NCBI GenBank assembly: GCA_001584585.1
Contig: LSYV01000009.1
Location: forward strand, 53,961 to 91,977
Length of the DNA stretch: 38,017 bases
From: Gonium pectorale
Lineage: Eukaryota; Chlorophyta; Chlorophyceae; Chlamydomonadales; Volvocaceae
Direction of reading: 5' to 3'
The translations under genes and the position numbers were made by a program. This document shows, in pieces, positions 1 through 9,726 of this stretch. A model generated the notes under the pieces. It saw only the letters and a list, made by a program, of their open reading frames with translations, had not been told where the DNA came from and ran no database searches. Every line of letters begins with the position of its first letter. The stretch's first letter is position 1.

Positions 1-399
1 TGCCTGTCTCGGCGAGGCCGTCGAGGTATCGTCAACTTCTACGCAAGGACTACTACTTAAGGGCTGGCAGAGCCAGTTTCCCACTTCCTCCCAACCCGTA
101 CGTGTTGGCGACTACAACATCTACCACTTTTGCAAGCTTCGCTGCTGGTGAGGAGCACCTTTCACTCGTCACCACGGTGCAGCCAGGGTCTCGTGCCACT
201 ACAAGTGGTATCGAGACCCTGGCTGCACCGTGGTGGCGAGTGAAAGTGCTCCTCACCAGGAGCGAAGCTTGCAAAAGTGGTAGATGTTGTAGTCGCCAAC
301 ACGGGTTGAGCGAATTGGGGAAACTGGCTCTGCCAGCCCTTAAGTAGTAGTCCTTGCGTAGAAGTTGACGATACCTCGACGGCCTCGCCGAGACAGGCA
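1..399. repeat. Long near-perfect inverted repeat (hairpin / foldback element)
   Basis: The first ~200 bases and the next ~200 bases are reverse complements of each other. The two arms meet at a 3-base loop near position 202, inside a CCACT/AGTGG stem. By eye about nine in ten positions pair; the main interruption is a short unpaired patch near 83-105 opposite 300-325, where a 4-base indel sits. The outer end pairs position 1 with 399, so the left arm may continue beyond the window. No coding frame is convincing. It could be a foldback (MITE-like) transposon, or a locus giving a long hairpin RNA of the kind processed to small RNAs in Chlamydomonas. Target-site duplications cannot be checked because the left end is cut off. 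Confidence 0.9.
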
Positions 400-1430
400 T
401 CACCTCATGACAGTTTGTCGGATGTCAAACCTCAATGGATCCTTCCAATGGGATCCGTCCCACTGGTGACAGTTGTCAGCCACAACCTCTCAGTCACACC
501 GAGTTGTGTTACAACAGCGGCTCAACAAAATGACCCAGGGTCAGCGAGATTCGGATATACAGTGCGTCTTCTTACAAACCCTTTCCGCTGCGTACACAAG
601 CTTATTCCGCTACACACCAGGCTGGTGTCATCCGTCACGGGACGTACTTCCGTCGGAGGCAGGAGTATGATGGTGATAACACCGGCGGGGCGATTGTTTG
701 TGCGCTACCCTGAGAGTGGCTTGCGCCAGGGCGCCCAGGCCGCCCAGGCCGCCGCCAGTAACGTCCGCTCGCAGCGGGGCTAAGCCACTGCACGGTCCGA
801 CGCTGCCGGCGCATGGGGGCGCGCGCAGCCCCCGCCCGCCCGCCCGCCGCCGCTGCCACAAGCTCCATCGATTGCCACCTGCAGCGCCGTCGTTCACAGG
901 CTGGTATGCGCCGCTGCTTTATTTGGAATGACAGAGAGGACCTGCGCCCCATAGGTATGGGAAGCTAAGTCATGGGACCTTGCTCTCTAAGTGTAACTTA
1001 GATCCCCAGCAGCCCAATTGCCTGGCTCCTGTTTCCCACGGCATTGGTCTGTTGTTTGGTACGTGAGATGTTACTGCCACCTTTTGTACTGTATGATACG
1101 ACAATGTAAGACAAAGAAAGGGAAGAGGAAAGACCAACGACCTTCATCCTTGTGCCGGTGTGGCCCTGCTGCCACAGACTGGACGCATGCTAACGGTTCC
1201 TGCCTGACGCCTCGGCCCCACACATCCAGCATGGGCACTTACAGTCTTGGCGTGCCAGAGCCGGCACGAGGATTGCAGTGCGCAGCGCACCAGACTGCGG
1301 ACTTCTGTGTGTATGGGACTGAGACGGTGCACCAGCAAGAAGCGCGCAGCCTCACGTGCGGCGCGTCACCCCTGCTACAACAGCCCAAATATGGAAACGA
1401 AATGTCGTACGGGTTGGTGTACGCGGACTG

Positions 1431-1458
1431 ACGGACGGACGGACGGACGGACGGACGG
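1431..1458. repeat. GGAC tetranucleotide microsatellite
   Basis: About seven tandem GGAC units in intergenic DNA. Confidence 0.9.
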
Positions 1459-1501
1459 CTCGCGTGCTTGCGTCACGACGTGCCTTGGGGTGCAGCAGTA
1501 T

Positions 1502-1516
1502 ACACACACACACACG
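1502..1516. repeat. CA dinucleotide microsatellite
   Basis: About seven tandem CA units in intergenic DNA, a common simple repeat in Chlamydomonas-type genomes. Confidence 0.85.
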
Positions 1517-2148
1517 GCATTGCGCTGCGACAGGGCCGGTCAACTTCATGTCAACTTCATGTTGGACACAAAGGTTTGCCTCGCTGTCCACCAGCATGTA
1601 TCTCTTTCGCCTCACCCCGACGTGCCGCGAACAGGTGCACCTATGGCGGCCACACACTGCTGCAGCCGCCGCCCCCGTCACGACCCCCACCCACCCACCA
1701 GTCGACGGCAGCGGCGGACGGTGCGGCCGACGACGCGATCGGAGGAGCGGCCAGTTGCACGTAGGGCCCGCCGCGTTGGCAGCGGGCCTGCCCCGCCGCC
1801 GGTCCTGTCACAAACAGCAGCCGCCAGAAGACACGCGCCCACCCGTAAGCCGCCCGCATTATGCACCCAACCGCACCAACCGCAACAAATCTATTTGATC
1901 GGAACCGGCGGGCATCCAGCGCAGCCATCGCATGTGCTGAGTCCGGCTCCGTGCCAGGGGCGCGCATGTATGGGGATCGGACGGGGGCATCCATCCCATC
2001 TACGCATCCTCCGCTGGCAGGGAACGAACGCGGAAATAAGCCCCATCCGCCCGCCCTTTGCACAAGCACATATACGCCTGCCTTCGTGAGCGGTGCGCAC
2101 CCAGGTCGTTCACACACGTGTGCGTGCCGAGCAGGGGCCGCCACTTAG

Positions 2149-5100
2149 TCATCTATTGTCTATGCAGCAGCATGCGCACCCGTCGCTACCAGCCGCACCC
2201 GCGCCCTCGGACGCGCTGCCGCCGCCTCCACGGGTGACGCCGCTGCCGCCCCGGCCGCCAGCGGCAGCCCGGGCCGTGGCCGCCCGGGCGGTCAGGAAGC
2301 GGCGCCTCGTTAGCGCATCCGTGGAAGCGGAAACAGCCAGCGTGCCGAGGGCGAAGGCGACGACGAAGAGCGCGCCGGCGCGCCAGTCCCCGGCCGCACA
2401 GGACCGCGCCAGCAGGAACATGGGCAGCAGCCCCACGGCCGTGACACGGGCTTGAAGGTGGGGAGACAGCTGCATTGCGCGGGGCGGGGCGGGGCGGGGC
2501 AGGGCGGGACGGTATACGTGCAGCGGAACAGGGCGTGGCGATGGGTGCCCTGCCCGGAGAGAGGGGAACGACTGCAAAACAAGGCGGGCGCATGGAGGTG
2601 CTGCGAGCGTGATGAGGGCCTGCTGAGTCCGCGTTTTGAGTGGAGGCCGCCGTGGGCGTGCGCAACGGGTCCCGCAATGCGGGTAACGCAGCTGCGGGGT
2701 CGCAAGGGTAGCAACGCAGCGGGTGACGCAGCAAGTGGGGGCCTGAAATAGTGTGTACGATGATGGGAGTAGTACGAAATGGCGCTCGTTCGCTGTCGCG
2801 GCCTCCATGTGGGACTCCACGCAGCGCCCGCCTGCTGCGCTGCCCGCGCCCATGCTACCGGTGCGCAGACCCACGCACCCACGCACCCACGCACCCACGC
2901 ACCCACGCTCCCACACACGCGCGCGCAGCACAGCCTCTCCCGCTCGATCTCCCCTCCCCTCCCCGTCGAGCTCCTGAAAGGTTCCTACTCTGGGCTCCGC
3001 TCCCTCCAACCCCACGCACCCGGAAGGTGAACGGCTCGATGAGGCAGTGCGTCGCCGCGTGGGTGGGGTAGCGCTGGCAGCAGCGCAGCCACGCGTCCGG
3101 AATGACCAGCAGCGATGGCGCGCGGCCAGCGCCACCCGCGCGGCCGGCGGCCGCGGAGGCGCGCAGCGGCGGCGGCAGCGGGCAGAGCATGAGCAGCAGC
3201 ACCGCCGCGTCCAGCAGCCCGCGCAGCTGCAGCAGCGCGTTGCGCCATCTGAATCGGGGGGGGGCAGGGAGTTGTGGGGAGGTGCGGGGGTCAGCACCTG
3301 TACGATGACTGTGTGATGTCGGCATTCGTCAAGGGCCCCGGGCCCCGTCAGGCGCACCGCTGGTCGCGATGGGATGCGACCGTCGCCCTGCGCCCAGCAG
3401 CCGTGCCCCCCGCAAAGACATGCATGCGCCCACCTGTGTATATGTACGACGTAGCAGTACGGCAGGGGCGTTACCCTCCCAGCCCCCCCCCGCCCACACC
3501 AACCAAATGGGACACGCCCAACGCCCAGCGCCACGTCTGCACACGCGTGCGGGGTTGGGGACTGCTTGCCTGCGTGCGCGGGCGTGGGTGCTGTCATATA
3601 TACCTGCAGCGGCTCACCGTTTGTATTGGTGCATCACCAGGCGCAGCAGCAGCGCCGAGAGCATGGGCGCGAGGAAGGCCAGCTGCGAGGCCATCTGCAG
3701 CCGCCAGGGCGCGCCCATCGGCCGCCCATCGGCCGCCTCGCGGTGGGTGCGAACCGTGGCGGCGGCGCGCACGCCGCTGACCAGCAGCAGTCCCGTGAGG
3801 TCCAGGCCTGCGCACTGGGCCGCCTTGAAGGCCTGGTAGGAGGCCTCCAGAGAGGGCGGCTCGAAGCCGCGTAGGGACGCCCACAGGCAGCAGGCCGGCG
3901 GCCAGGGCATGCGCGCATGCGACGGCGGCGGCGATGGCGGCGGGGGCGACGGCGGCTGCAGCTCCGCTGTCCGGTCAGGTGCCCTATCGCTGCCACTGCC
4001 AGCTCCCTCGTCACCGTCACCCTCACCGCCTGACGCGCGGGAGCCATGTCCACGCTCCACCAGCCGCTGCTCAACCCAAGTGGTAGCGTGCGGCGCCTCC
4101 TGTTGCGCTGTCAACCCCGGGAGGGTTGCCTGCAGACCATGGAAGTCCGCCTCCGCCTCCGTTTCCCGTCCCGCCGGGGCTTGGGCCGCTGCCTCGTGGG
4201 CAGCTTCCGCTGGCTGTGCCGCTGGCAGCCGCAGCGCCCGCAGCGCCTCCCGCAGGCAGGCAGCCATTCGCCGATGCGCCAGGAGGCGGAGCAGCTCACC
4301 ATATGGCCCAGCCATTGCCTCGGCCTCAGCCTCGGCCTTATGTCCCGCGTCTGCTCGTATGTCTGCCGCGCCCGCTGCTGCGCCGTCGCCAAGCACCTCG
4401 CTATCGCCGCCTCGCGGAGGCGGCGGCATCAGCGGACTTGCATCCTCGACCAGCGAGCCAAAGTCGAAGGCCAGATCCTGGAGGCCGCTGTCGGCGATGG
4501 CGGTAACGGCGTCTGAAAGGACCTCGCGCTGCCGGCCGTCACGGCTGACGGCGGCCGCGGCTGCCCCGCCAGAGACGGCAGCGACGTGCTCCTCGTGAGG
4601 TGGCTCCGCGGCCGTTGCCACCGGTGCTGCTGTTGCCGCCAGCATCCCATTGAGCACGGCCGCTGCGTCGGGGCCGACTATCTCCTCATGCAGCTGTCGC
4701 AGCTCTGTCGCGGCCTCCGCCGGCAGCAGCAGCAGCGGCAGCACCGCCAGCGGCGCAGCTCCAGGCGCCTCCGCCGTTGTCACCACGGACGGCGCGGGGC
4801 GCTCGGCAGGTGACGACGACGAGCCGCTGCCGCTTTCGGGCGGCTGCGGCGGCGGGGGCGCCAGGGTAACGCGCGGTGGCAGCAGGTGCAGCGTCAGCAG
4901 TGTGCCCCCACCCGCACCCGCACCCGCACCCGTACGCGCGGCGGCGGCGGCCTGTTGGACGGCGGGCGTGATGACGACCCTGTGGCCGCCGCGGGGTGGA
5001 GGGGACGACGAGCTAGACCGCTGGGATGCAGAAGGGGAGGAGGTGCGCTTCAGGGGAAGATCAGGTGCGCACGTCGTACATACAGGCCCTGTTGGATCCG

Positions 5101-7811
5101 CGCACGTGCGCGCTGGCTGCGGTTAATACTAGGAATTGTAGTTGGCTCTGCCAGGGCTGGCGGACTAGGGGGACCTGGTTCGCCGGATACACCCAGCACA
5201 CAGTTGCAGGAATGTCCTGCAAACGCTGCAGTACCATGTCCGTGCAGTGCTGCGCCGTACTGCATCAAACCCATGACACGCCTTCAAACCCATGACAAGC
5301 CTTAGCACTCGCCCCGCCACGGCCCCCGCCCTTCGTTCGGCCGATACGAAGGGGCTGCAGCGCACCCGCAACCAGCCAACCGCACCCTCGCTCACCCGAC
5401 CACCGCCAGGGCGGCCTCGGGCTCCACAGCAGCCGCCGTCGCCGGCGCCTGCGTCTCCGCGGGCTCCGCGGCCGGCCCCGTCAACGCCGTGACTCGCAAC
5501 TCCTCGTCCATCAACACCGTCTCCCGCTTTCCCCCAGCCCCGTAGCTACCGCGGTCGCCGGCCTCCGCTCCGACCAGCACGCAGCGCACAGCCGCCAGCG
5601 GCCTCAGCAGTGCATGCCGCTGCGGCAGCAGGACCAACGCCACAACCACCTTCGCCGCCGGCGCGCTGGGGCCCGCCGCCGCGGCCTCTGCTGTTGCCGC
5701 CCGCGCGCCACGGCGCACTAGCGGCAGAGCCGCCGGCCAGAGCACGGCGCGAGGCATAGCGAAGGGCGCAGGCACCGGCGCTGACATGGGGGGGGCCGTC
5801 GGGCCCGCCGCCGCCGCGCCGACGGCGGCCGCGAGGAGCATCTGCAGGCTCTGCTCCAAGGATCCGCTTACAAGGCTACTGTCACCACTGCTGCTCTCTC
5901 CGCCGGCCCCTTCGGAAACTGGCTGCGGCGACGCCAGCGGGATGTGCATCTGGGCGTAGATGCCGCGACGATGCGACGCCCAGACGCTGTGCGGCGCCTG
6001 CGCCACGGCTGCCGCCGCCGCCGCCGCCGCTGCCCCGCTGCGCAGCACCAGCAGCAGCTGCACGCACCCCCGCACGCACGCCGCCGACACCAGCTGCAGG
6101 TGCGAATCCCCCTCGCCCAGCTGCACGTCGCTGGTGAGGGCGCCGCTCACGGCTGCGTGCTGGCGCGGCGCCGCCAGAGGTGTCGCCGCAGCTTCCGCTG
6201 CGCCCGCGGTGGTGGCGGCAGCGGTGGCGGTGGCGGCGCTGACGGATCCCAGCATCAAGCGCCTCACGGCGGCCGCGGCCGCCTCTTGGACGCGCGGCGC
6301 CGCCAGTTCATAGGTGCAGCCCGGCGGCAGCTGCACCTTGACGCTCACGGCCACCGTCGCGAGGCCGCTGCTGTACAGGCGACGGGTCGCTCGGCTGTGG
6401 GGCGACAGCGGGCCGACGGCAGGCAGCCAGCGTGCCGGCTGCTGGTATGGGCGACGCGCACACGCGGCGACGTCCGGCCCCTTGCGCGGCGAGCCACAGC
6501 CTGCTGAAGGGGCGTCAGGACCGCAGTGATGGTCGCCGGGGGCGACCACATTGTCGGCGGCTGTTGGGCCGCGGCCGCAGTGACCGTCGCCGTGCTGCAG
6601 GCGGAGACAGTGCTGACGGTACTGCGGACGCAGTGAGACGCGCTCCCACAGGACGGCGGCCGCGTACGGCAATACGGCGATCACGGCAAAGTGCAGTAGC
6701 GCCTCCGGGAGCCCGACCATGGGCACGGCTGCCGCCGTCGCCGCCGGCGCGCGGCCGTCGCCCGCTGGCTCCTGGAGCCTGCGGCCTACCGCGTTGCACG
6801 CTGCCAGAACGACCAGCCAGGTGAGGGGGCCGGCCAGCAGCTGGGCGCGGGAGGGCAGCTGGGTAAGGAGGGCGGGGCGGGGCGGGGGTGGACGCGGGCG
6901 AGAGATGGGGCTTCGGTTTGCAGGAAGTTGTGGACGACAGAATGATATGCGTGATGCAAACATTGGGATGGTGGCGATGATGCCGGGTAACCGTCCCACA
7001 CTGCGCGCCGGTCGGTCCGACCCAGCTTGCCAGCTTGCTTGCCAGCTTGCTTGCCAGCTGATTCTGTGGACGGCCTCACTCACGGCCGCCGCAACGACTC
7101 GGCACCAGACGAGGCGCATGCGCAAGGGAAAACGCCGGTCCGCCCACCCACCCGGAGCACGGCGATGCTCTTCCAGGAGTGGTACGCCGCGGCGAGCATT
7201 CGCTGGCGCGCCGTCGGGCCCAGGAAGCCCGCTCCGCCGATCGCCAGCAGGCCGCCCGGCGCCCTGGCCGCCGCCGTGAGGCCGCCGAGCGCCGGGGCTA
7301 CCCACGTAACGACGAGCAGTACGCTGCGGTGCCGCTCGTGGGTGTGCCGAAATGCCAGGGCCACGGCCAGTACAATCAGCTGCACGGCGCCGTGTATTAG
7401 GTTGCTGTCGTCGAAGAGGGCAATTCTGACCCATGGGTCAGCGAAGGCGAAGGTGCGGATTGCGTACAGTACGTGCCCGGCGTACCCGGCACCGCATGGG
7501 AGGCGGTCCAGGAGGGAGCTCATGCGGCGTGAGAGGGCCGAGGGAAGCGATCGCGCCGGCGGCACGAGGTCGCCGCGCGGTCCCCCGCCCAGGGGCACGC
7601 AGCGCGCGCCAAAGAGGAGGTGCGGGGAGTGCCCAATGTTCATGACGAGAAGGTCGAGGGCCAGCAAAAGGATGTCGGTAGCGTAGGCCTGCCGCGCGAG
7701 CCACGCGCTGAAAGACGGCGGCTGCCGCGGGGCCGCGGCTGCGGCTGCGGCTTGGGGCGGGCTGCAGCGCCCCCGGGCCTCCTTTTCATTGCGCATGTTG
7801 GGGAGGATCAT
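2149..7811 (-). CDS. Copy 1 of a multi-pass membrane protein family of unknown function
   Basis: The model has five exons on the minus strand: A 7811-7152, B 6858-5396, C 5012-3618, D 3248-3020, E 2469-2149. They sum to 4068 nt (1355 aa), and every intron phase (0, 2, 2, 0) agrees across the junctions and with copy 3. The ATG at 7811 encodes MIL, the start shared by all three copies. Exon A (residues 1-220) has an alanine-rich N-terminus and hydrophobic segments around ATDILLLALDLLVMNI and HGAVQLIVLAVAL, plus a DPWVR motif. Exon B adds two hydrophobic segments, then a long low-complexity loop with the motif LPPGCTYELAAPRVQEA. Exon C ends in a conserved SLEASYQ/CAGLDLTGLLL block and a membrane segment. 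Exons D and E add further hydrophobic helices and a basic/glycine-rich tail ending in a cysteine cluster. The exon C acceptor is the least certain. I do not recognise the family; the membrane location is inferred from hydrophobicity only. Confidence 0.8.
2871..2908. repeat. 8-bp tandem repeat in copy 1 intron D-E
   Basis: Roughly five tandem units of CCACGCAC lie inside the last intron of the copy 1 gene. Confidence 0.85.
4906..4935. repeat. ACCCGC hexanucleotide run inside copy 1 exon C
   Basis: About four tandem ACCCGC-type units in coding sequence. On the minus strand they encode an alternating glycine-alanine stretch, a likely site of length variation in the loop of this protein. Confidence 0.7.
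7022..7058. repeat. 12-bp tandem repeat in copy 1 intron A-B
   Basis: Three near-identical units of about 12 bp (TTGCTTGCCAGC) lie in the first intron of copy 1. Confidence 0.8.
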
Positions 7812-8198
7812 TCATCGGCCTTTGGGGGGTCAACTTATGGAGCGGCTGGACTCTCGCCCAGTACCATGGATTTAGTCTTTTCCGTTTCCGACGTGGACGT
7901 TGCAAACTGCATGATTTGGCCGAGATGCACTGCAGGAAGCACTTGCAACTTGCAATTGTTTTCGCAACGTGGGTCTCATGCCCGAGGCTCCAAGTAGCCA
8001 GTAGGCCCATTACCAAATGCGTTGTGTCAAACCTTGTTTTCAGATAGTACCCATAACTGGCCCCTCCACAACCCTGCTAAACATGGCAAAATGCCCCAAC
8101 ACAAGGCAGCCTAAGGCCAGAGCAATGTGCGCGAGAGCTAGCAGTAGCCTTCGGGCTGTTCAACCCTGTTTCACAGCACATGTAACTGGAGAAACATG

Positions 8199-8244
8199 TG
8201 TCCGCCTATCTGTATGCTATTTGCATATTACATGTAGGCGGACA
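8199..8244. repeat. Short imperfect hairpin
   Basis: A 10-base inverted repeat (TGTCCGCCTA / TAGGCGGACA) flanks a 26-base AT-rich centre that itself partly pairs. It could be a small structured RNA or a chance hairpin; no function is assigned. Confidence 0.6.
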
Positions 8245-8280
8245 TCGTAATGAAGGCTGCACTGCTGCCCCAGACACTGC

Positions 8281-8495
8281 GGGACCCGGCCTGCTGTCGG
8301 GATAAAAAGCTGCGTGCCGTTTTACGGGCAGCAAGGCAGCACCAGTAAACAAGCCAGCCTAGCTATGACAAGCTATGCTTGTCATGATGGCATCCGGGTC
8401 CATTCCGGTAAAGCGTTTCATTGCTTGGTGTGTCTGCTGGTGCTGCCTTGCTGCCCATACTCTCGCAGTATCTTCCCGGCGGCAGGCCGGGTCCC
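8281..8495. repeat. Second long inverted repeat, imperfect hairpin
   Basis: The left arm 8281-8345 pairs with the right arm 8437-8495. The innermost 20 bases of each arm (8326-8345 and 8437-8456) are exact reverse complements, as are the outer 14 or so, with a 6-base length difference in between. The ~90-base middle contains another 8-bp stem (ATGACAAG / CTTGTCAT at 8366-8386). Size and shape fit either a small foldback transposon or a hairpin RNA precursor. It lies between the head-to-head copies 1 and 2. Confidence 0.8.
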
Positions 8496-8825
8496 CCGGC
8501 GTCGGGGCTCGGGGGTACTGTAAAATACTGTAACGAGGTCAGTCAGTCAGTCACTCGTGCCCCAATCGACGATTGCAATCGGGCCCAGCTGTCGTAGCCG
8601 AGCACATCCCTGCCACCTACGTGCTACGGCTCCGTCGTACGGCTTGGTACAGCGGTGCTCGCCGTCCGAAGCTCCCGCAACGGGCGTTCCGCGGCCCTTC
8701 TTAGCACCTGTCAGCACTGCGCACGCGGGTCAGTGCAGTGCGCCCGCATACATGCCCCCACGCACGCACGCATTCCAGCGCTTGCTTGCATGAAATAAAT
8801 AAAACTGCAACACTGGGAGACCGAA

Positions 8826-8891
8826 ACCGGTTGGCGGCGGCGGGCCCTCCACATTTGAAGGAAGGACGCTGCGCCGGGCCCTGGTCGGTCG
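8826..8891 (+). repeat. Dispersed repeat R1, copy 1
   Basis: About 65 bases match 15990-16054 in the same orientation. They share ACCGGTTGGCGGCGGCGGGC exactly, then a GAAGGAAG/GAAAGGAAG block and a GGCCCTGGTCGG/GGCTCTGGTTGG block with small gaps. This is probably a fragment of a transposable element. Confidence 0.7.
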
Positions 8892-9726
8892 TTCAGTTTC
8901 TGCTTTGATCTTTCATACGGTGCACTCCAAACTTCACAGCCAGGCGCAAGTTGCAACGGACCAACGGGTTTGTACACATCCGGGCAGGAGCCCGCCCGGC
9001 TCTGCCGCGGTCCGGCTACTACCACGGCGAACCTGTGGCATCCTGGGCGGAACCTGTTGCATCCTGGGCGGGTGCCACTCCTGATCTATCGTCGCAAGTT
9101 AGCGTCCGCCTCCCAATGCATCCGCCAGCCGCCCCTTACTCATGCGCACACAGCGCATGCCCAGATTTTGCGCATCCACGAGTGAAATGGGTGCGCTGCC
9201 TGGGCCCCTTGGGCCTACGCCGACTCAGGGGTCTGCAAGCAAGATCCGGTCGTACATACACTGCATTCAAATACTTCAAAAACCAACACATGCCAGGCTC
9301 AGTATCTTCCTTGCTTGGCAGGGAGCCTTCAGCCGGAAGATTATCAGATCAATAATCCAGGCGTAGGACCGGCGGGTAGGCGGCGCGTTTGTTCGGTTGC
9401 CCTAATGATGGCTTTCGGCCAGGCCGCCGTCGAGAAGCGCATAAAAGCACATCTATGTCGGGCCGCAAGCGGGCGAAATGCATGTGCCGCGGCATGACCG
9501 ACATAGGATACCAGGGCTTGGTCATCGGTTTCGCGCCGTGTCATTGCCATACTGACTAATAGAATGGTGCAGTACACGGCTTACTCTTACGAGAAAGCAA
9601 ATGCCGGTCCGCCGACACGCACGGAACGTCTCCACTGCTCTCTGCTGCAGGTAGCGGCGTGCCATTGCTCAGGAACAACACTTGCGACGTAAAGGCGTTA
9701 GCAGGTCCGCCTGAGCTCTGTCCCAA

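Larger units (their letters stand above)
400..2148. other. Intergenic stretch, no supported gene
   Basis: No recognisable protein or RNA gene was seen on either strand. The open frames here are arginine/proline-rich and look like GC-rich chance frames. The stretch holds a GGAC tetranucleotide run and a CA run (listed separately), and a direct repeat of GTCAACTTCATG near 1538-1560. It lies downstream of the minus-strand copy 1 gene, so its right end probably includes that gene's 3' UTR. No TGTAA signal was seen close to the stop. Confidence 0.5.
7812..9726. other. Spacer between the divergent copies 1 and 2
   Basis: The spacer separates the ATG of copy 1 (minus) from the ATG of pseudogene copy 2 (plus), so it should hold the promoter of copy 1 and the decayed promoter of copy 2. 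It contains two inverted repeats and one dispersed repeat (listed separately). The ~50 bases just before the copy 2 ATG resemble those before the copy 3 ATG, suggesting that 5' flank was duplicated with the gene. No convincing open reading frame, tRNA or core promoter motif was found. Confidence 0.5.

Noticed and set aside
1641..2144. 167-codon minus-strand frame left of copy 1
   Set aside because: No similarity to other family copies or known proteins; overlaps other equally long frames.
2149..3597. A 482-codon continuous minus-strand frame covering copy 1 exon E and beyond
   Set aside because: Only its last 107 codons are conserved with copy 3 exon E; the upstream part crosses an intron with an 8-bp tandem repeat and overlaps exon D in another frame.
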